Part shown: positions 16,152 through 24,430 of the stretch, piece by piece | Layout of the letters: every line of letters begins with the position of its first letter | Numbering within the stretch: position 1 is the first letter of the stretch | Assembly: GCF_030718205.1 (NCBI RefSeq) | Contig: NZ_JAUZQF010000007.1 | Location: 310,001-374,000 of the forward strand | Origin: Nonomuraea turcica | Lineage (GTDB): Bacteria; Actinomycetota; Actinomycetes; Streptosporangiales; Streptosporangiaceae | Reading direction: 5' to 3' | Length of the DNA stretch: 64,000 bases | Notes under the pieces: model-generated | Seen by the model: only the letters and a program-made list of their open reading frames with translations | Database searches by the model: none | What the model was told of the DNA's origin: nothing | Program-made: the position numbers and the translations under genes

Positions 16152-17081
16152 TTACCTCCTCGCGGCGGCGCGGGCCCTGCGCTCCTCACGGCGCTCGACG
16201 AACCTGGCCGCCGTCGCATCCGTCTTGTCCAGGAACGCGGCCAGCTCCTCGCGCGCCTTGTCGCCCTCGGGGCCCAGGTCGCTCTTGTCGAACACCGACC
16301 ACTGCCGCAGCACCGGCATGAGCACGTCGTCGAGGTGCAGGCGCAGGTCGTAGATGCCCTCGTTCGCGATGATCATGGCCTTGCGGACGAAGCCGTCGAT
16401 GTTCGAGCCCGGCATCTGGAAGGTGGTGACGACGTCGGTCACCGCGCGCATGGTCTGACTCGGGTCCAGCTCGAAGGCCGCCTTGAGCAGGTTGCGGTAG
16501 AAGAGCATGTGCAGGTTCTCGTCGGCGGCGATCCTGGCGAGCAGCCGCTCGCAACCCTCGTCGCCGGAGGCCCTGCCGGTGTTGCGGTGCGAGATGCGGG
16601 TGGCCAGCTCCTGGAAGGAGACGTACGCCAGCTGCTGCAGCATGGTGCCGTAGTCGGTGATGAAGCCGTTCTCCATGTGCTGCATGCGAGCCCGCTCCAG
16701 CGCCACGGGATCGACGGCGCGGGTGACGGTCAGATAGTCGCGGATGGCGGTGCCGTGCCGGTCCTCCTCCGCCGTCCAGCGGTGCACCCACGTGCCCCAC
16801 GCGCCGTCACGGCCGAACGTGGTGGCGATCTCATGGTGGTAGCTGGGGAGGTTGTCCTCCGTCAGGAGGTTCACGATGAGAGAGATGCGGGCCGCCTCGG
16901 GGATCTTCGAGTCGCCCTCCTGCCACGCCTCGCCCCCGTAGATGCCGTCGAAGTCGCGGCCCTCGCTCCACGGGATGTACTCGTGCGGGAACCACTCCTT
17001 GGCCATCGTGTGATGACGGTCGAGTTCCCCGGCGACCACGGGCTCGAGCTCGTGCAGCAGCTCAGTCTGAGTCATCGCCAT
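16152..17081 (-). CDS. Acyl-ACP desaturase (DesA-like, di-iron ferritin fold)
   Basis: A 309-residue soluble acyl-[ACP] desaturase. The di-iron ligands of the family are visible: Glu75 (LLTEDN), Glu106 and His109 (EEDRH), Glu159 (FQELATRISH) and Glu188 with His191 (ADENLH). It inserts a double bond into ACP-bound fatty acids and so adjusts membrane fluidity. The start at 17081 has AAGGAG 9 nt upstream; 17075 (MTQTEL) is an alternative. A 12-bp perfect palindrome just upstream suggests repression by a TetR-type regulator. Confidence 0.94.
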   Translation of the reverse strand: MAMTQTELLHELEPVVAGELDRHHTMAKEWFPHEYIPWSEGRDFDGIYGGEAWQEGDSKIPEAARISLIVNLLTEDNLPSYHHEIATTFGRDGAWGTWVHRWTAEEDRHGTAIRDYLTVTRAVDPVALERARMQHMENGFITDYGTMLQQLAYVSFQELATRISHRNTGRASGDEGCERLLARIAADENLHMLFYRNLLKAAFELDPSQTMRAVTDVVTTFQMPGSNIDGFVRKAMIIANEGIYDLRLHLDDVLMPVLRQWSVFDKSDLGPEGDKAREELAAFLDKTDATAARFVERREERRARAAARR

Positions 17082-17101
17082 AAAGATCTTCTCCTTCAGG
17101 T

Positions 17102-17113
17102 TACGGTACCGTA
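17102..17113 (-). promoter_or_regulatory. Palindromic operator TACGGTACCGTA upstream of the desaturase
   Basis: This perfect 12-bp inverted repeat lies 21-32 bp before the desaturase start, next to two AACCTA-like direct repeats. Its size and symmetry are typical of TetR-family operators, several of which control fatty-acid desaturases in actinobacteria. The regulator is not in the window. Confidence 0.55.
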
Positions 17114-17144
17114 GGTTAGGTTACCCGAAGGACATGTCGAGCGA

Positions 17145-17546
17145 TTAACGGCATCCGTCCCGATTTAGCAGCCGATCGAGCTTGATGCCCAGATCGAGCA
17201 TCTCCGAGCGGACGGAGCCGAACTCGTGGGCGAGCTCCGCCCGTACGGCCGCGAACCCCTCCGCCATGTCGAGCCGCAGATCCCCGTCCTCGTCGCCACT
17301 GTCCCCCGGCCGCGCGTTCACCGCCCGCCGCACGCCCTCGACCTCGGTCTGCACGGCGGCGACGTCCTCACCCAACTCGGCCCGGGCGGCGGCGAGCTCG
17401 GTGCGGAGCTCGGCGACCTCGGCCTGGAGATGCCTGGTCCGGTCGTCGACCTCACGCAGCAGGTCCCCATACCAGGCCGGCGCACCCGTCTGGAGAACCT
17501 CCCCCTTTACGTCCACAGACGCCCTACTTTCCTCTGCTTTCGTCAC
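17145..17546 (-). CDS. Hypothetical coiled-coil protein
   Basis: A 133-residue soluble protein without a recognised family. Residues 33-73 form a heptad-rich helix (REVDDRTRHLQAEVAELRTELAAARAEL), and residues 91-128 form a second amphipathic helix. An acidic spacer (DSGDEDGD) separates them. There is no signal peptide or TM helix. The start is GTG at 17546. It is probably an oligomeric cytoplasmic protein; nothing in the context gives a function. Confidence 0.6.
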   Translation of the reverse strand: MTKAEESRASVDVKGEVLQTGAPAWYGDLLREVDDRTRHLQAEVAELRTELAAARAELGEDVAAVQTEVEGVRRAVNARPGDSGDEDGDLRLDMAEGFAAVRAELAHEFGSVRSEMLDLGIKLDRLLNRDGCR

Positions 17547-17603
17547 CGTGCGGTTGCAATCAGTAGCGATGGTAATCAGCGGCTGACCGCGCCGAGTGCG
17601 GTT

Positions 17604-17720
17604 TTACCCATCAATCGACCGGAGTCCCCGGCCCGCCCAGGGCCGGGGACTCCGCGCTTTCACGTCTTGCTGGAGCTCGGCTATGCGGGCCTTCACGTCT
17701 GCCACGGAAAGGGCCACCAC
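17604..17720 (-). CDS. Possible 38-residue small ORF overlapping a terminator-like stem
   Basis: From the GTG at 17720 the minus strand reads VALSVADVKARIAELQQD, an amphipathic helix, then a basic tail up to the TAA at 17606-17604. A TAAGG-like element precedes the start. The tail is encoded within the strong hairpin at 17621-17653. It could be a real small coiled-coil protein, a leader peptide or chance. Its helix style resembles the adjacent coiled-coil gene. Confidence 0.25.
   Translation of the reverse strand: MVALSVADVKARIAELQQDVKARSPRPWAGRGLRSIDG
17621..17653. terminator. Strong hairpin, candidate bidirectional terminator
   Basis: GGAGTCCCCGGCC (17621-17633) pairs perfectly with 17641-17653 over 13 bp around a 7-base loop. 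No clear U-tract follows on either strand, as is common for actinomycete terminators. It lies downstream of the DinB-like gene (17793-18416, minus) and upstream of the coiled-coil gene. Confidence 0.55.
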
Positions 17721-17792
17721 CTTACGTCAACACATGGTTGCAGACAGTGCACGCACGCGCGCCGCGCGCCAACGGCCACGGGAGTGGTTTTC

Positions 17793-18416
17793 TTACACCC
17801 GGTCTTCGATCTCCCACACGTGGTCGATGACATGCCAGGCGATGCGCCTGATGGCATACCGCGGCGGCCATTTGGCCGTCTGGGGCGGAGCCCAGGACCG
17901 GGAGAGGACCTCGGCCAGCTCGGCACGCATGGCGTCACGGTCCGCGACCGAGGTGAAGGGCTTGTGGCGGACGTCGACCATGCGGGCGTAGCCGCGTTCG
18001 GCCTCCACCACGTGATCCACGATCTTGCTGCGGTCCCGCCCGCCCCCGCGCGGGCCCTTGCGGAGCTCTTCCGGGGAGGCGGCGGCGACCTCGTCGAACA
18101 GATCCCAGGCGGCACGCATCAGGGCGACCTGGCGCGCGGCCTCGTCGGCGGGCAGCGGCTCCTGGTCCAGGTCGGGCACCGCGTACGGCACGCCGAAGTC
18201 GGACGTGGGACTGCCGGGCACCCGGGCCACCACCACCGGGTCGCCGGGCGAGAAGGGCAGGCCGGCGCGCTCGGCCACGACGCGGTAGCGGGGCACGTAG
18301 TCCATGAGGCGGTCGATGGCCGCCTCCTCACCCTTGGCGATCCGGCACCAGCCGGGCCAGTCGAGCGAGCAGGCGAACACCTTCTTGGGGCCGATCTCCA
18401 GGTACAGGCGGGTCAT
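17793..18416 (-). CDS. DinB-superfamily-like hypothetical protein
   Basis: A 207-residue protein that starts MTRLYLEIGPKKVFACSLDWPGW. Its C-terminal half has the spaced histidines of DinB/YfiT-like four-helix metal-binding proteins (VDHVVEAERGYARMV and RRIAWHVIDHVWEIEDR). Many such proteins are thiol-dependent or metal-dependent enzymes of unknown substrate. A coupled function cannot be inferred from neighbours. It lies 43 bp downstream of the HAD-IIA gene on the same strand and may be cotranscribed with it. Confidence 0.6.
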   Translation of the reverse strand: MTRLYLEIGPKKVFACSLDWPGWCRIAKGEEAAIDRLMDYVPRYRVVAERAGLPFSPGDPVVVARVPGSPTSDFGVPYAVPDLDQEPLPADEAARQVALMRAAWDLFDEVAAASPEELRKGPRGGGRDRSKIVDHVVEAERGYARMVDVRHKPFTSVADRDAMRAELAEVLSRSWAPPQTAKWPPRYAIRRIAWHVIDHVWEIEDRV

Positions 18417-18459
18417 GACACATCAGCGTCCCATCTATACCTGTCAGCAGGGGTCAGGT

Positions 18460-19239
18460 TCAGATGAGGTCGATGAGGTCGGCCACCGAGTCGACGACGA
18501 GCGAGGGCCGGTAAGGGTAGCGGTCGACCTCGTCGCGCCGGGTGACGCCGGTGAGGACGAGGATGGTGTAGAGCCCGGCCTCCATGCCGGAGATGATGTC
18601 GGTGTCCATGCGGTCGCCGATCATCGCGGTGGTCTCGCTGTGGGCCTCGATGTCATTGAGCGCGCTGCGCATCATGCGGGGGTTGGGCTTGCCGACGAAG
18701 TAGGGGGCGACGCCGGTGGCCTTGGTGATGAGCGCGGCCACGGCGCCGCAGGCCGGCAGGGAGCCCTCGGTGGAGGGGCCGATGGGGTCGGGGTTGGTGG
18801 CGATGAAGCGGGCGCCGCCTTCGATGAGGCGGATGGCGCGGGTGATCTGGGTGAAGCTGTAGGTGCGGGTCTCGCCGAGCACCACGTAGTCGGGCTCGAG
18901 GTCGGTGAGGATGTAGCCGACCTCGTGCAGGGCCGTGGTCAGCCCGGCCTCGCCGATCACGTAAGCCGACCCGCCCGGCCGCTGGTCGTCGAGGAACTGG
19001 GCGGTGGCCAGCGCGGAGGTCCAGATGGACGCGGCGGGCACGTCCAGTCCCGCGCCGGCCAGCCGCACCGACAGGTCGCGCTGGGTGTAGATCGAGTTGT
19101 TGGTGAGGACCCGGAACTTCTTGCCGGATTCGCTGAGCCGTTTGATGAATTCGTCCGCCCCGGGAACCGGCCGTCCCTCGTGGACGAGGACGCCGTCCAT
19201 GTCGGACAACCAGGAGTCGATCCGCTTACGCTGAGTCAC
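18460..19239 (-). CDS. HAD-IIA family hydrolase (NagD-like phosphatase)
   Basis: A 259-residue cytoplasmic phosphatase. Motif I is LSDMDGVLVHEG, motif II is LTNNSI, the lysine motif is VGKPNPRMM and motif IV is MIGDRMDTDI. A C2 cap lies between motifs II and III. This set is diagnostic for the NagD/PGP branch that dephosphorylates small phosphometabolites such as nucleotides or sugar phosphates. The start is GTG at 19239; the open frame extends much further upstream, but only as antisense of the amidohydrolase. Confidence 0.92.
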   Translation of the reverse strand: MTQRKRIDSWLSDMDGVLVHEGRPVPGADEFIKRLSESGKKFRVLTNNSIYTQRDLSVRLAGAGLDVPAASIWTSALATAQFLDDQRPGGSAYVIGEAGLTTALHEVGYILTDLEPDYVVLGETRTYSFTQITRAIRLIEGGARFIATNPDPIGPSTEGSLPACGAVAALITKATGVAPYFVGKPNPRMMRSALNDIEAHSETTAMIGDRMDTDIISGMEAGLYTILVLTGVTRRDEVDRYPYRPSLVVDSVADLIDLI

Positions 19240-19300
19240 CCGGCCATCGTACCGAGCGCGCCCTGTCGACTTCCGTGCCGGTACGTGAACAATGTTCTTC

Positions 19301-20491
19301 ATGTCGTTCACTGAATCCGCGCTGGACATGCGGGACGAGCTGGTCCGCCTCAGGCACTCCCTCCACACCACTCCCGAGCTGGGTCTGCACCTTCCACGAA
19401 CCCAGGAGAAGGTGCTGGCGGCGCTGGACGGGCTGCCGCTGGAGATCAAGACGGGGACGGCGCTCAGCTCGGTGACCGCCGTGCTGCGCGGCGGCCGGCC
19501 GGGCCCGGCGGTGCTGCTGCGCGGGGACATGGACGCGTTGCCCGTGACGGAGAAGAACGACCTGCCGTACGTCTCCCAGCTGCCCGGCCAGATGCACGCG
19601 TGCGGGCACGACCTGCACACCGCGATGCTGGCGGGTGCGGCGCACCTGCTGAGCGCGCGGCGCGAGGAGCTGGCCGGCGATGTGATCTTCATGTTCCAGC
19701 CGGGTGAGGAGGGGCACGACGGCGCCAAGCACATGATCGCCGAGGGTGTGCTGGAGGCGGCGGGCGCGCGCCCGGTCGCGGCGTACGGCATGCACGTCGT
19801 GTCGGCGATGTTGCCCAACGGGCTGTTCGCCTCCCGCCCTGGGCCGATCATGGCGGCGGCGGACGTGTTCTGCGTGACGGTGAAGGGGCGCGGCGGGCAC
19901 GGCTCCACTCCGCACCGGGCGCTGGACCCGATCCAGGCGGGGTGCGAGATGGTGAGCGCGCTGCAGACGATGGTGACCAGGACGTTCGACGTGTTCGACC
20001 CGGTGGTGGTGACGGTCGGCAGCTTCCACGGCGGGTCGGCGGACAACGTGATCCCGGACGAGGCCAGGTTCGAGGCCACGGTGCGCACGTTCAGCAAGGA
20101 CAACCGGACGCTGGTCAAGCGCAGGCTGGTGGAGCTGGTGCAGGGCATCGCGGCAGCGCACGGGCTGGAGGTCGAGGCGTCGTTCGGGATGGGCTACCCG
20201 GTGACGGTGAACGACCAGAGCGAGGCCGAGTTCGTGGGGAGGACGGCCGACGAGTTGTTCGGCGCCGGCCGGTATTTCGTCTCGCCGCAGCCGGTGATGG
20301 GGTCGGAGGACTTCTCGTACGTGCTGGAGGAGGTGCCGGGGGCGTTCGTCTTCTTGGGCGCGTGCCCGCCGGACCGGGACCCGGCCACGGCGCCGTACAA
20401 CCACTCGCCGGAGGCCGTCTTCGATGACGCGGTGCTGCCGGACGGCGCCGCGCTCTATGCCACTCTCGCCTCCACACGTCTCGCCCCGTGA
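19301..20491 (+). CDS. M20D family amidohydrolase (hippurate/N-acyl amino acid hydrolase-like)
   Basis: A 396-residue metallo-amidohydrolase. The metal-binding motifs of the IAA-amino acid/hippurate hydrolase group are present: RGDMDALPV, MHACGHDLHTAML, FQPGEEGHDGA and the late GSEDFSYVL. A lid/dimerisation domain (KGRGGHGSTPHRALDP) lies in the middle. It cleaves N-acyl or N-aryl amides of amino acids in the cytosol. ATG 19301 is chosen, with 19292 possible; neither has a clear Shine-Dalgarno. Its stop overlaps the GTG of the alcohol dehydrogenase by 4 bp. Confidence 0.92.
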   Translation: MSFTESALDMRDELVRLRHSLHTTPELGLHLPRTQEKVLAALDGLPLEIKTGTALSSVTAVLRGGRPGPAVLLRGDMDALPVTEKNDLPYVSQLPGQMHACGHDLHTAMLAGAAHLLSARREELAGDVIFMFQPGEEGHDGAKHMIAEGVLEAAGARPVAAYGMHVVSAMLPNGLFASRPGPIMAAADVFCVTVKGRGGHGSTPHRALDPIQAGCEMVSALQTMVTRTFDVFDPVVVTVGSFHGGSADNVIPDEARFEATVRTFSKDNRTLVKRRLVELVQGIAAAHGLEVEASFGMGYPVTVNDQSEAEFVGRTADELFGAGRYFVSPQPVMGSEDFSYVLEEVPGAFVFLGACPPDRDPATAPYNHSPEAVFDDAVLPDGAALYATLASTRLAP

Positions 20492-21453
20492 AAGCGTGGG
20501 TGGTGCGCGAGCCGGGGCCGATGGCGTCCGGGCCGCTGGCGCTGATCGAGCGGGAGACGCCCGAGCCCGGCCCGGACCAGGTGCTGGTACGGGTGGAGGC
20601 GTGCGGCGTGTGCCGTACCGACCTGCACCTGGCCGAGGGCGATCTCCAGCCGCGGCGGCCGCTCACCACCCCCGGCCACCAGGCGGTCGGCCGGGTCGTG
20701 GGCACCGGGCAGCGGGTCGGCGTGGCCTGGCTCCGCTCCACCTGCGGGACGTGCCGGTATTGCGCCAGGGGGATGGAGAACCTCTGCCCGGACTCCACCT
20801 ACACGGGATGGGACGCCGACGGCGGGTTCGCCGAATATCTGACGGCGCCCGCCGGCTACGTCTATCCCCTGCCGGACGACGTGCCCGCCGAGCGGCTGGC
20901 GCCGCTGCTGTGCGCGGGCATCATCGGCTACCGGGCGCTGGCGCGATGTGATCTGCCGCCGGGCGGGCGGCTCGGCATCTACGGGTTCGGGGCGTCGGCG
21001 CATCTGACCGCGCAGGCGGCCATCGCGCAGGGCGCCACGGTGCACGCGGTGAGCAGATCGGCCGCGTCCCGGCGACTGGCGCTGGAGCTGGGGGCGGCCT
21101 CGGCCGGTGACCGGCCGCCGGAGCCGCTGGACGCGGCGATCCTGTTCGCGCCGGTGGGCGATCTAGTGCCGCCCGCGCTGGAGGCGCTCGACCGCGGAGG
21201 AACCCTCGCCATCGCCGGGATCCATCTGACCGACGTCCCGGTCCTGAACTACGACCGGCACCTGTTCCAGGAGCGCACCCTGCGCAGTGTCACCGCCAAC
21301 ACCAGGGCGGACGGGCGGGCTTATCTGGAGCTCGCTCTGGCGCATCCGCCGCGCGTGAAAATCGCGCCCTACCCCTTCGGCGCCGCCGCTCAGGCGCTCA
21401 CTGATCTGGCAAATGACCAGGTCAACGGGGCCGCCGTACTGATCATGACGTGA
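20488..21453 (+). CDS. Zinc-dependent alcohol dehydrogenase
   Basis: A 321-residue medium-chain dehydrogenase. The catalytic zinc region is CGVCRTDLHLAEG and GHQAVG (Gln replaces the usual Glu). The structural zinc is bound by CGTCRYCARGMENLC. The Rossmann motif is GIYGFGASAH. This form resembles actinobacterial AdhA-like zinc-binding alcohol dehydrogenases that oxidise alcohols with NAD(P). It starts at GTG 20488 and is translationally coupled to the upstream amidohydrolase. Confidence 0.9.
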   Translation: MKAWVVREPGPMASGPLALIERETPEPGPDQVLVRVEACGVCRTDLHLAEGDLQPRRPLTTPGHQAVGRVVGTGQRVGVAWLRSTCGTCRYCARGMENLCPDSTYTGWDADGGFAEYLTAPAGYVYPLPDDVPAERLAPLLCAGIIGYRALARCDLPPGGRLGIYGFGASAHLTAQAAIAQGATVHAVSRSAASRRLALELGAASAGDRPPEPLDAAILFAPVGDLVPPALEALDRGGTLAIAGIHLTDVPVLNYDRHLFQERTLRSVTANTRADGRAYLELALAHPPRVKIAPYPFGAAAQALTDLANDQVNGAAVLIMT

Positions 21454-21493
21454 AGTTTTACTTGACGGCGCTTAGTTCCACTCCGCACACTCA

Positions 21494-21508
21494 TGAAGGA
21501 AAGTTACA
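21494..21508. promoter_or_regulatory. TGAA-N6-TTACA element upstream of the importer operon
   Basis: TGAAGGAAAGTTACA lies 40 bp before the -10 hexamer of the likely importer promoter. It shares the ends TGAA and TTACA, with the same 6-base spacing, with the element between namZ and murQ (29312-29326). The form approximates TGWAA-N5-TTWCA, a type seen for RpiR/MurR-like regulators. Coregulation is inferred. Confidence 0.4.
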
Positions 21509-21533
21509 TTAGCCTCACAACCTGTGGAGATTA

Positions 21534-21562
21534 TTGACGCTGATGTGGCGCGATCGTAGTGT
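21534..21562 (+). promoter_or_regulatory. Probable housekeeping promoter of the ABC importer operon
   Basis: TTGACG (21534-21539), a 17-base spacer and TAGTGT (21557-21562) fit the actinobacterial sigma-70-type consensus well. Transcription would start about 30 bases before the ATG of the substrate-binding protein. Confidence 0.6.
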
Positions 21563-21598
21563 CCGGTCAATCCCTAGAGACATCCCCCGGAGCGGCAA

Positions 21599-23416
21599 AT
21601 GAAGCGACTTGCAGCGGTAGTGGCGGTGCTGGGCCTGGCCGCCGCGACAGCGGCGTGCAGCGGCGGCCCCACCAAGTCCGGCGGCTCGGGCGGCGGTGGC
21701 GGCCTGTTCACCACGGTCGACGTGCTCAAGCCCGGACTCGACGCCAGCGGCCCCGCGAACCCCTGGGCCCCTAAGGGCAACTCTTTCCTGGGCTACAACG
21801 CGATGAAGCTCGGCTGGGTCAGGAACCATCTTACCGACCCCAACCAGTTCTACCCGGGCATCGCGGCGAAGTGGGACATCGCTCCCGACAACTCCTCGAT
21901 CACCCTCCACCTGCAGCCGAACGGCAAGTGGTCCGACGGCAAGCCGGTGACCGCCGAGGACGTCAAGCTGTCCCTGGGCATCGCCTACACGACCGGCAGC
22001 ACCGCGTTCGCGGTCACGCCGGGCGCCGCCGGCGCGGCGGCCGACATCCAGGTCGTCGACGACAAGACCGTCAAGATCACCCAGGACATGAGCAACCCCA
22101 GCGCGAAGTTCGCCCGGGGTGTCATGGACAGCTTCGTCGTCCCCGCGCATGTGTGGAGCAGCGTGCTGCCCGCCGACTTCTGGGACAAGCTCAAGGCCTC
22201 CAAGGGCACCGGCGCCGAGGCCGACAAGGCGCGCGAGGAGATCCTGGCCATCGGCCAGAAGGTCCTCGCCTTCGCCCCGCCGAAGGACGTCTCCGGCGGC
22301 CCGTTCGTGCTGGAGCGCGTCAACCCCGGCGAGGCGCTGCTGCTGAAGAACAAGAACTTCTACAACGCCGCGAACATCGTTCCCGACCAGGTGAAGTTCC
22401 TCAACTACAGCGGCAACGAGCAGATCTGGAACTACCTGAGCGCCGGTAAGCTTGACCAGGCCGGCTTCACCGCCATGCCCACCGATGTGATGAACCGGAT
22501 CAAGCAGGCGCCGGGCTCCAACGTCATCAGGGGCTTCTCGCCGGTGGCCGTCGGCATGGCGTTCAACCAGTCGAAGAAGCCGTACGACAACGTGCACGTG
22601 CGCCGCGGCCTGGCCTACCTGATCGACCGCGACCAGGTGACCAAGGTGGCCTCGCCCGAGGGCGGCACCCCGGCTGTGACGACCTCCGGCATCCACCAGA
22701 AGCCGGCCCAGGAGTGGATCGGCTCGGAGCTGGCCGCCCTGGAGCCGTACAAGCACGACGTCGCCAAGGCGGAGGCCGAGTTCAAGGAGGCCGGCCTGCA
22801 GAAGAAGGACGGCAAGTGGACGCTGGCCGACGGCAAGCCGTGGAAGGTCACCATGACCGCGCCCGCCCCGTTCTCCGACTGGATCTCCGCTCAGGAGAAC
22901 ATCAAGAGCCAGCTGGTCGCGAACGGCGTGGACGCCGAGGTCGTGACCGTCGCGGACTACCCCGTCTACCTGGAGGAGATCGCGGCCGGCAAGTATGACG
23001 TCGGCTTCTGGCTGATGGCGCTCGGCCCCGCGCCGTACGACATCTTCCAGCGCCTCTACGGCGCCTCCAACGGCTGGACCAACGTCGCCGGCAAGGTCGC
23101 GCACAGCGCGCCGGGCAAGGCCGGCAACTGGATGGGCAGCGCCGAGGAGATCGACGTCGAAGGCGTCGGCAAGGTCAACCCAGGTGAGCTGACCGCCAAG
23201 CTGAACGCGGTCTCCGCCGAGGAGGCCAAGCCGATCATGGCCCAACTGGCCAAGACCGCCAACCAGGATCTCCCCGCGATCCAGCTGTGGGACTACGTCA
23301 ACACCCAGTTCACCAACACCACCCGGTTCGGTGGCTGGCCCGAGCAAGACGCCGATGTGCTGCGCCTCCCCGCGGGGGTGTGGATGCAGCTCGGCATGGT
23401 CAAGAAGAAGCAGTAA
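21599..23416 (+). CDS. ABC transporter substrate-binding lipoprotein, family 5 (Opp/Dpp-like)
   Basis: A 605-residue extracellular solute-binding protein. It has a lipoprotein signal (MKRLAAVVAVLGLAAATAAC, Cys20) and a Gly/Ser linker, then SBP_bac_5 features such as NSSITLHLQPNGKWSDGKPVTAEDVK near residue 95 and NVHVRRGLAYLIDRDQV near residue 330. Family 5 proteins bind oligopeptides, but some bind oligosaccharides or muropeptides. Neighbouring namZ, murQ and an AmiE-like gene suggest a peptidoglycan fragment as ligand; that is inference. It is the first gene of a five-gene importer operon. Confidence 0.93.
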   Translation: MKRLAAVVAVLGLAAATAACSGGPTKSGGSGGGGGLFTTVDVLKPGLDASGPANPWAPKGNSFLGYNAMKLGWVRNHLTDPNQFYPGIAAKWDIAPDNSSITLHLQPNGKWSDGKPVTAEDVKLSLGIAYTTGSTAFAVTPGAAGAAADIQVVDDKTVKITQDMSNPSAKFARGVMDSFVVPAHVWSSVLPADFWDKLKASKGTGAEADKAREEILAIGQKVLAFAPPKDVSGGPFVLERVNPGEALLLKNKNFYNAANIVPDQVKFLNYSGNEQIWNYLSAGKLDQAGFTAMPTDVMNRIKQAPGSNVIRGFSPVAVGMAFNQSKKPYDNVHVRRGLAYLIDRDQVTKVASPEGGTPAVTTSGIHQKPAQEWIGSELAALEPYKHDVAKAEAEFKEAGLQKKDGKWTLADGKPWKVTMTAPAPFSDWISAQENIKSQLVANGVDAEVVTVADYPVYLEEIAAGKYDVGFWLMALGPAPYDIFQRLYGASNGWTNVAGKVAHSAPGKAGNWMGSAEEIDVEGVGKVNPGELTAKLNAVSAEEAKPIMAQLAKTANQDLPAIQLWDYVNTQFTNTTRFGGWPEQDADVLRLPAGVWMQLGMVKKKQ

Positions 23417-23419
23417 TAC

Positions 23420-24430
23420 ATGATTGCTATCGCACGCAGGCTCGCGGGCCATCTGGCCCGCGGGGTCGTCATGATCCTGGTCGTCGCCACGATCAGTTTC
23501 TTCATCGTCAGGAGCATTCCCGGTGACCCCGTCGCCGCGCACACGCAGAAACTGATCGAGCAGGGCATGTCGCCCGAGGCGGCCGAGCAGGCCACGCGTG
23601 TGCTGTACGGGTTCCAGCCGAAGGGCTCCCTCTGGGAGCAGTATGGGGACTACGTCTCCGGGCTGTTCACCTTCGACCTCGGCCAGTCCGTCACCCACGC
23701 CGGCGCGCCGGTCACGGACGTGCTGGCCGAGGCGGCCAAGTGGACCGTTCTACCGGTGCTGGCCGGGACGCTGCTGAGCTTCCTCGTCGGCATCATCATG
23801 GGCGTCTACGCGGCCATCAAGCGCAGCGGCAAGCTCGGCGACGCGCTGGCGATCTCCGGGTCGCTGCTGCACGGCGTGCCCCAGTACGTGCTGGGGCTGC
23901 TGCTCACCACGATCTTCGCCACGCTCATCCCGATCCTGCCGAGTGACGGGCCCGTGGACATCCTGTATGAGCCCGGGTTCAACGCCGGCTACATCGGCTC
24001 GCTGGTCCAGCATGCGGTGCTGCCGGTGGCGACGTACGCGCTGTCGGCGTACGGCGGCTGGATCCTGGCCATGAAGTCCAGTGTCGTCACGGTGCTCGGC
24101 GACGACTTCATCCTGGCCGCCGAGCTGCGCGGGATGAAGCGCTCGATCATCTTCAGGTACATCGCGCGCAACGCGATCCTGCCGCTGTTCACGATCCTGG
24201 CGCTGTCGCTGGGTCTGCTGCTGGGCGGCGCGGTGTTCATCGAGCGCATCTTCAACTACCCAGGGCTCGGGAAGCTGCTGCTCGACAGCATCACGATGCG
24301 CGACTACGCGCTGATGGGCGGGGCGTTCCTGCTGATCACAGTCGCGATCATCGTGGCGAACATCCTCGCCGACCTGTTCTACAGCGTGATCGACCCGCGG
24401 GTCCGCAGCGGGGAGGAGGTGTCCGCATGA
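23420..24430 (+). CDS. ABC importer permease, DppB/OppB type
   Basis: A 336-residue inner-membrane permease with a TM near residues 10-32 (GVVMILVVATISFFIVRSIPGDP), typical of DppB, and five further TM helices. The coupling EAA-like loop is AAELRGMKRSIIFRYIARNAILPL. It starts 3 bp after the binding-protein stop and overlaps the next permease by 4 bp. It forms the channel with the DppC-like partner. Confidence 0.94.
   Translation: MIAIARRLAGHLARGVVMILVVATISFFIVRSIPGDPVAAHTQKLIEQGMSPEAAEQATRVLYGFQPKGSLWEQYGDYVSGLFTFDLGQSVTHAGAPVTDVLAEAAKWTVLPVLAGTLLSFLVGIIMGVYAAIKRSGKLGDALAISGSLLHGVPQYVLGLLLTTIFATLIPILPSDGPVDILYEPGFNAGYIGSLVQHAVLPVATYALSAYGGWILAMKSSVVTVLGDDFILAAELRGMKRSIIFRYIARNAILPLFTILALSLGLLLGGAVFIERIFNYPGLGKLLLDSITMRDYALMGGAFLLITVAIIVANILADLFYSVIDPRVRSGEEVSA

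Noticed and set aside
21515..23698. A 727-codon minus-strand frame opposite the substrate-binding protein
   Set aside because: Composition is typical of antisense frames in high-G+C DNA (His, Val, Gly and Asp rich), with no motif; the plus-strand gene is clearly coding.
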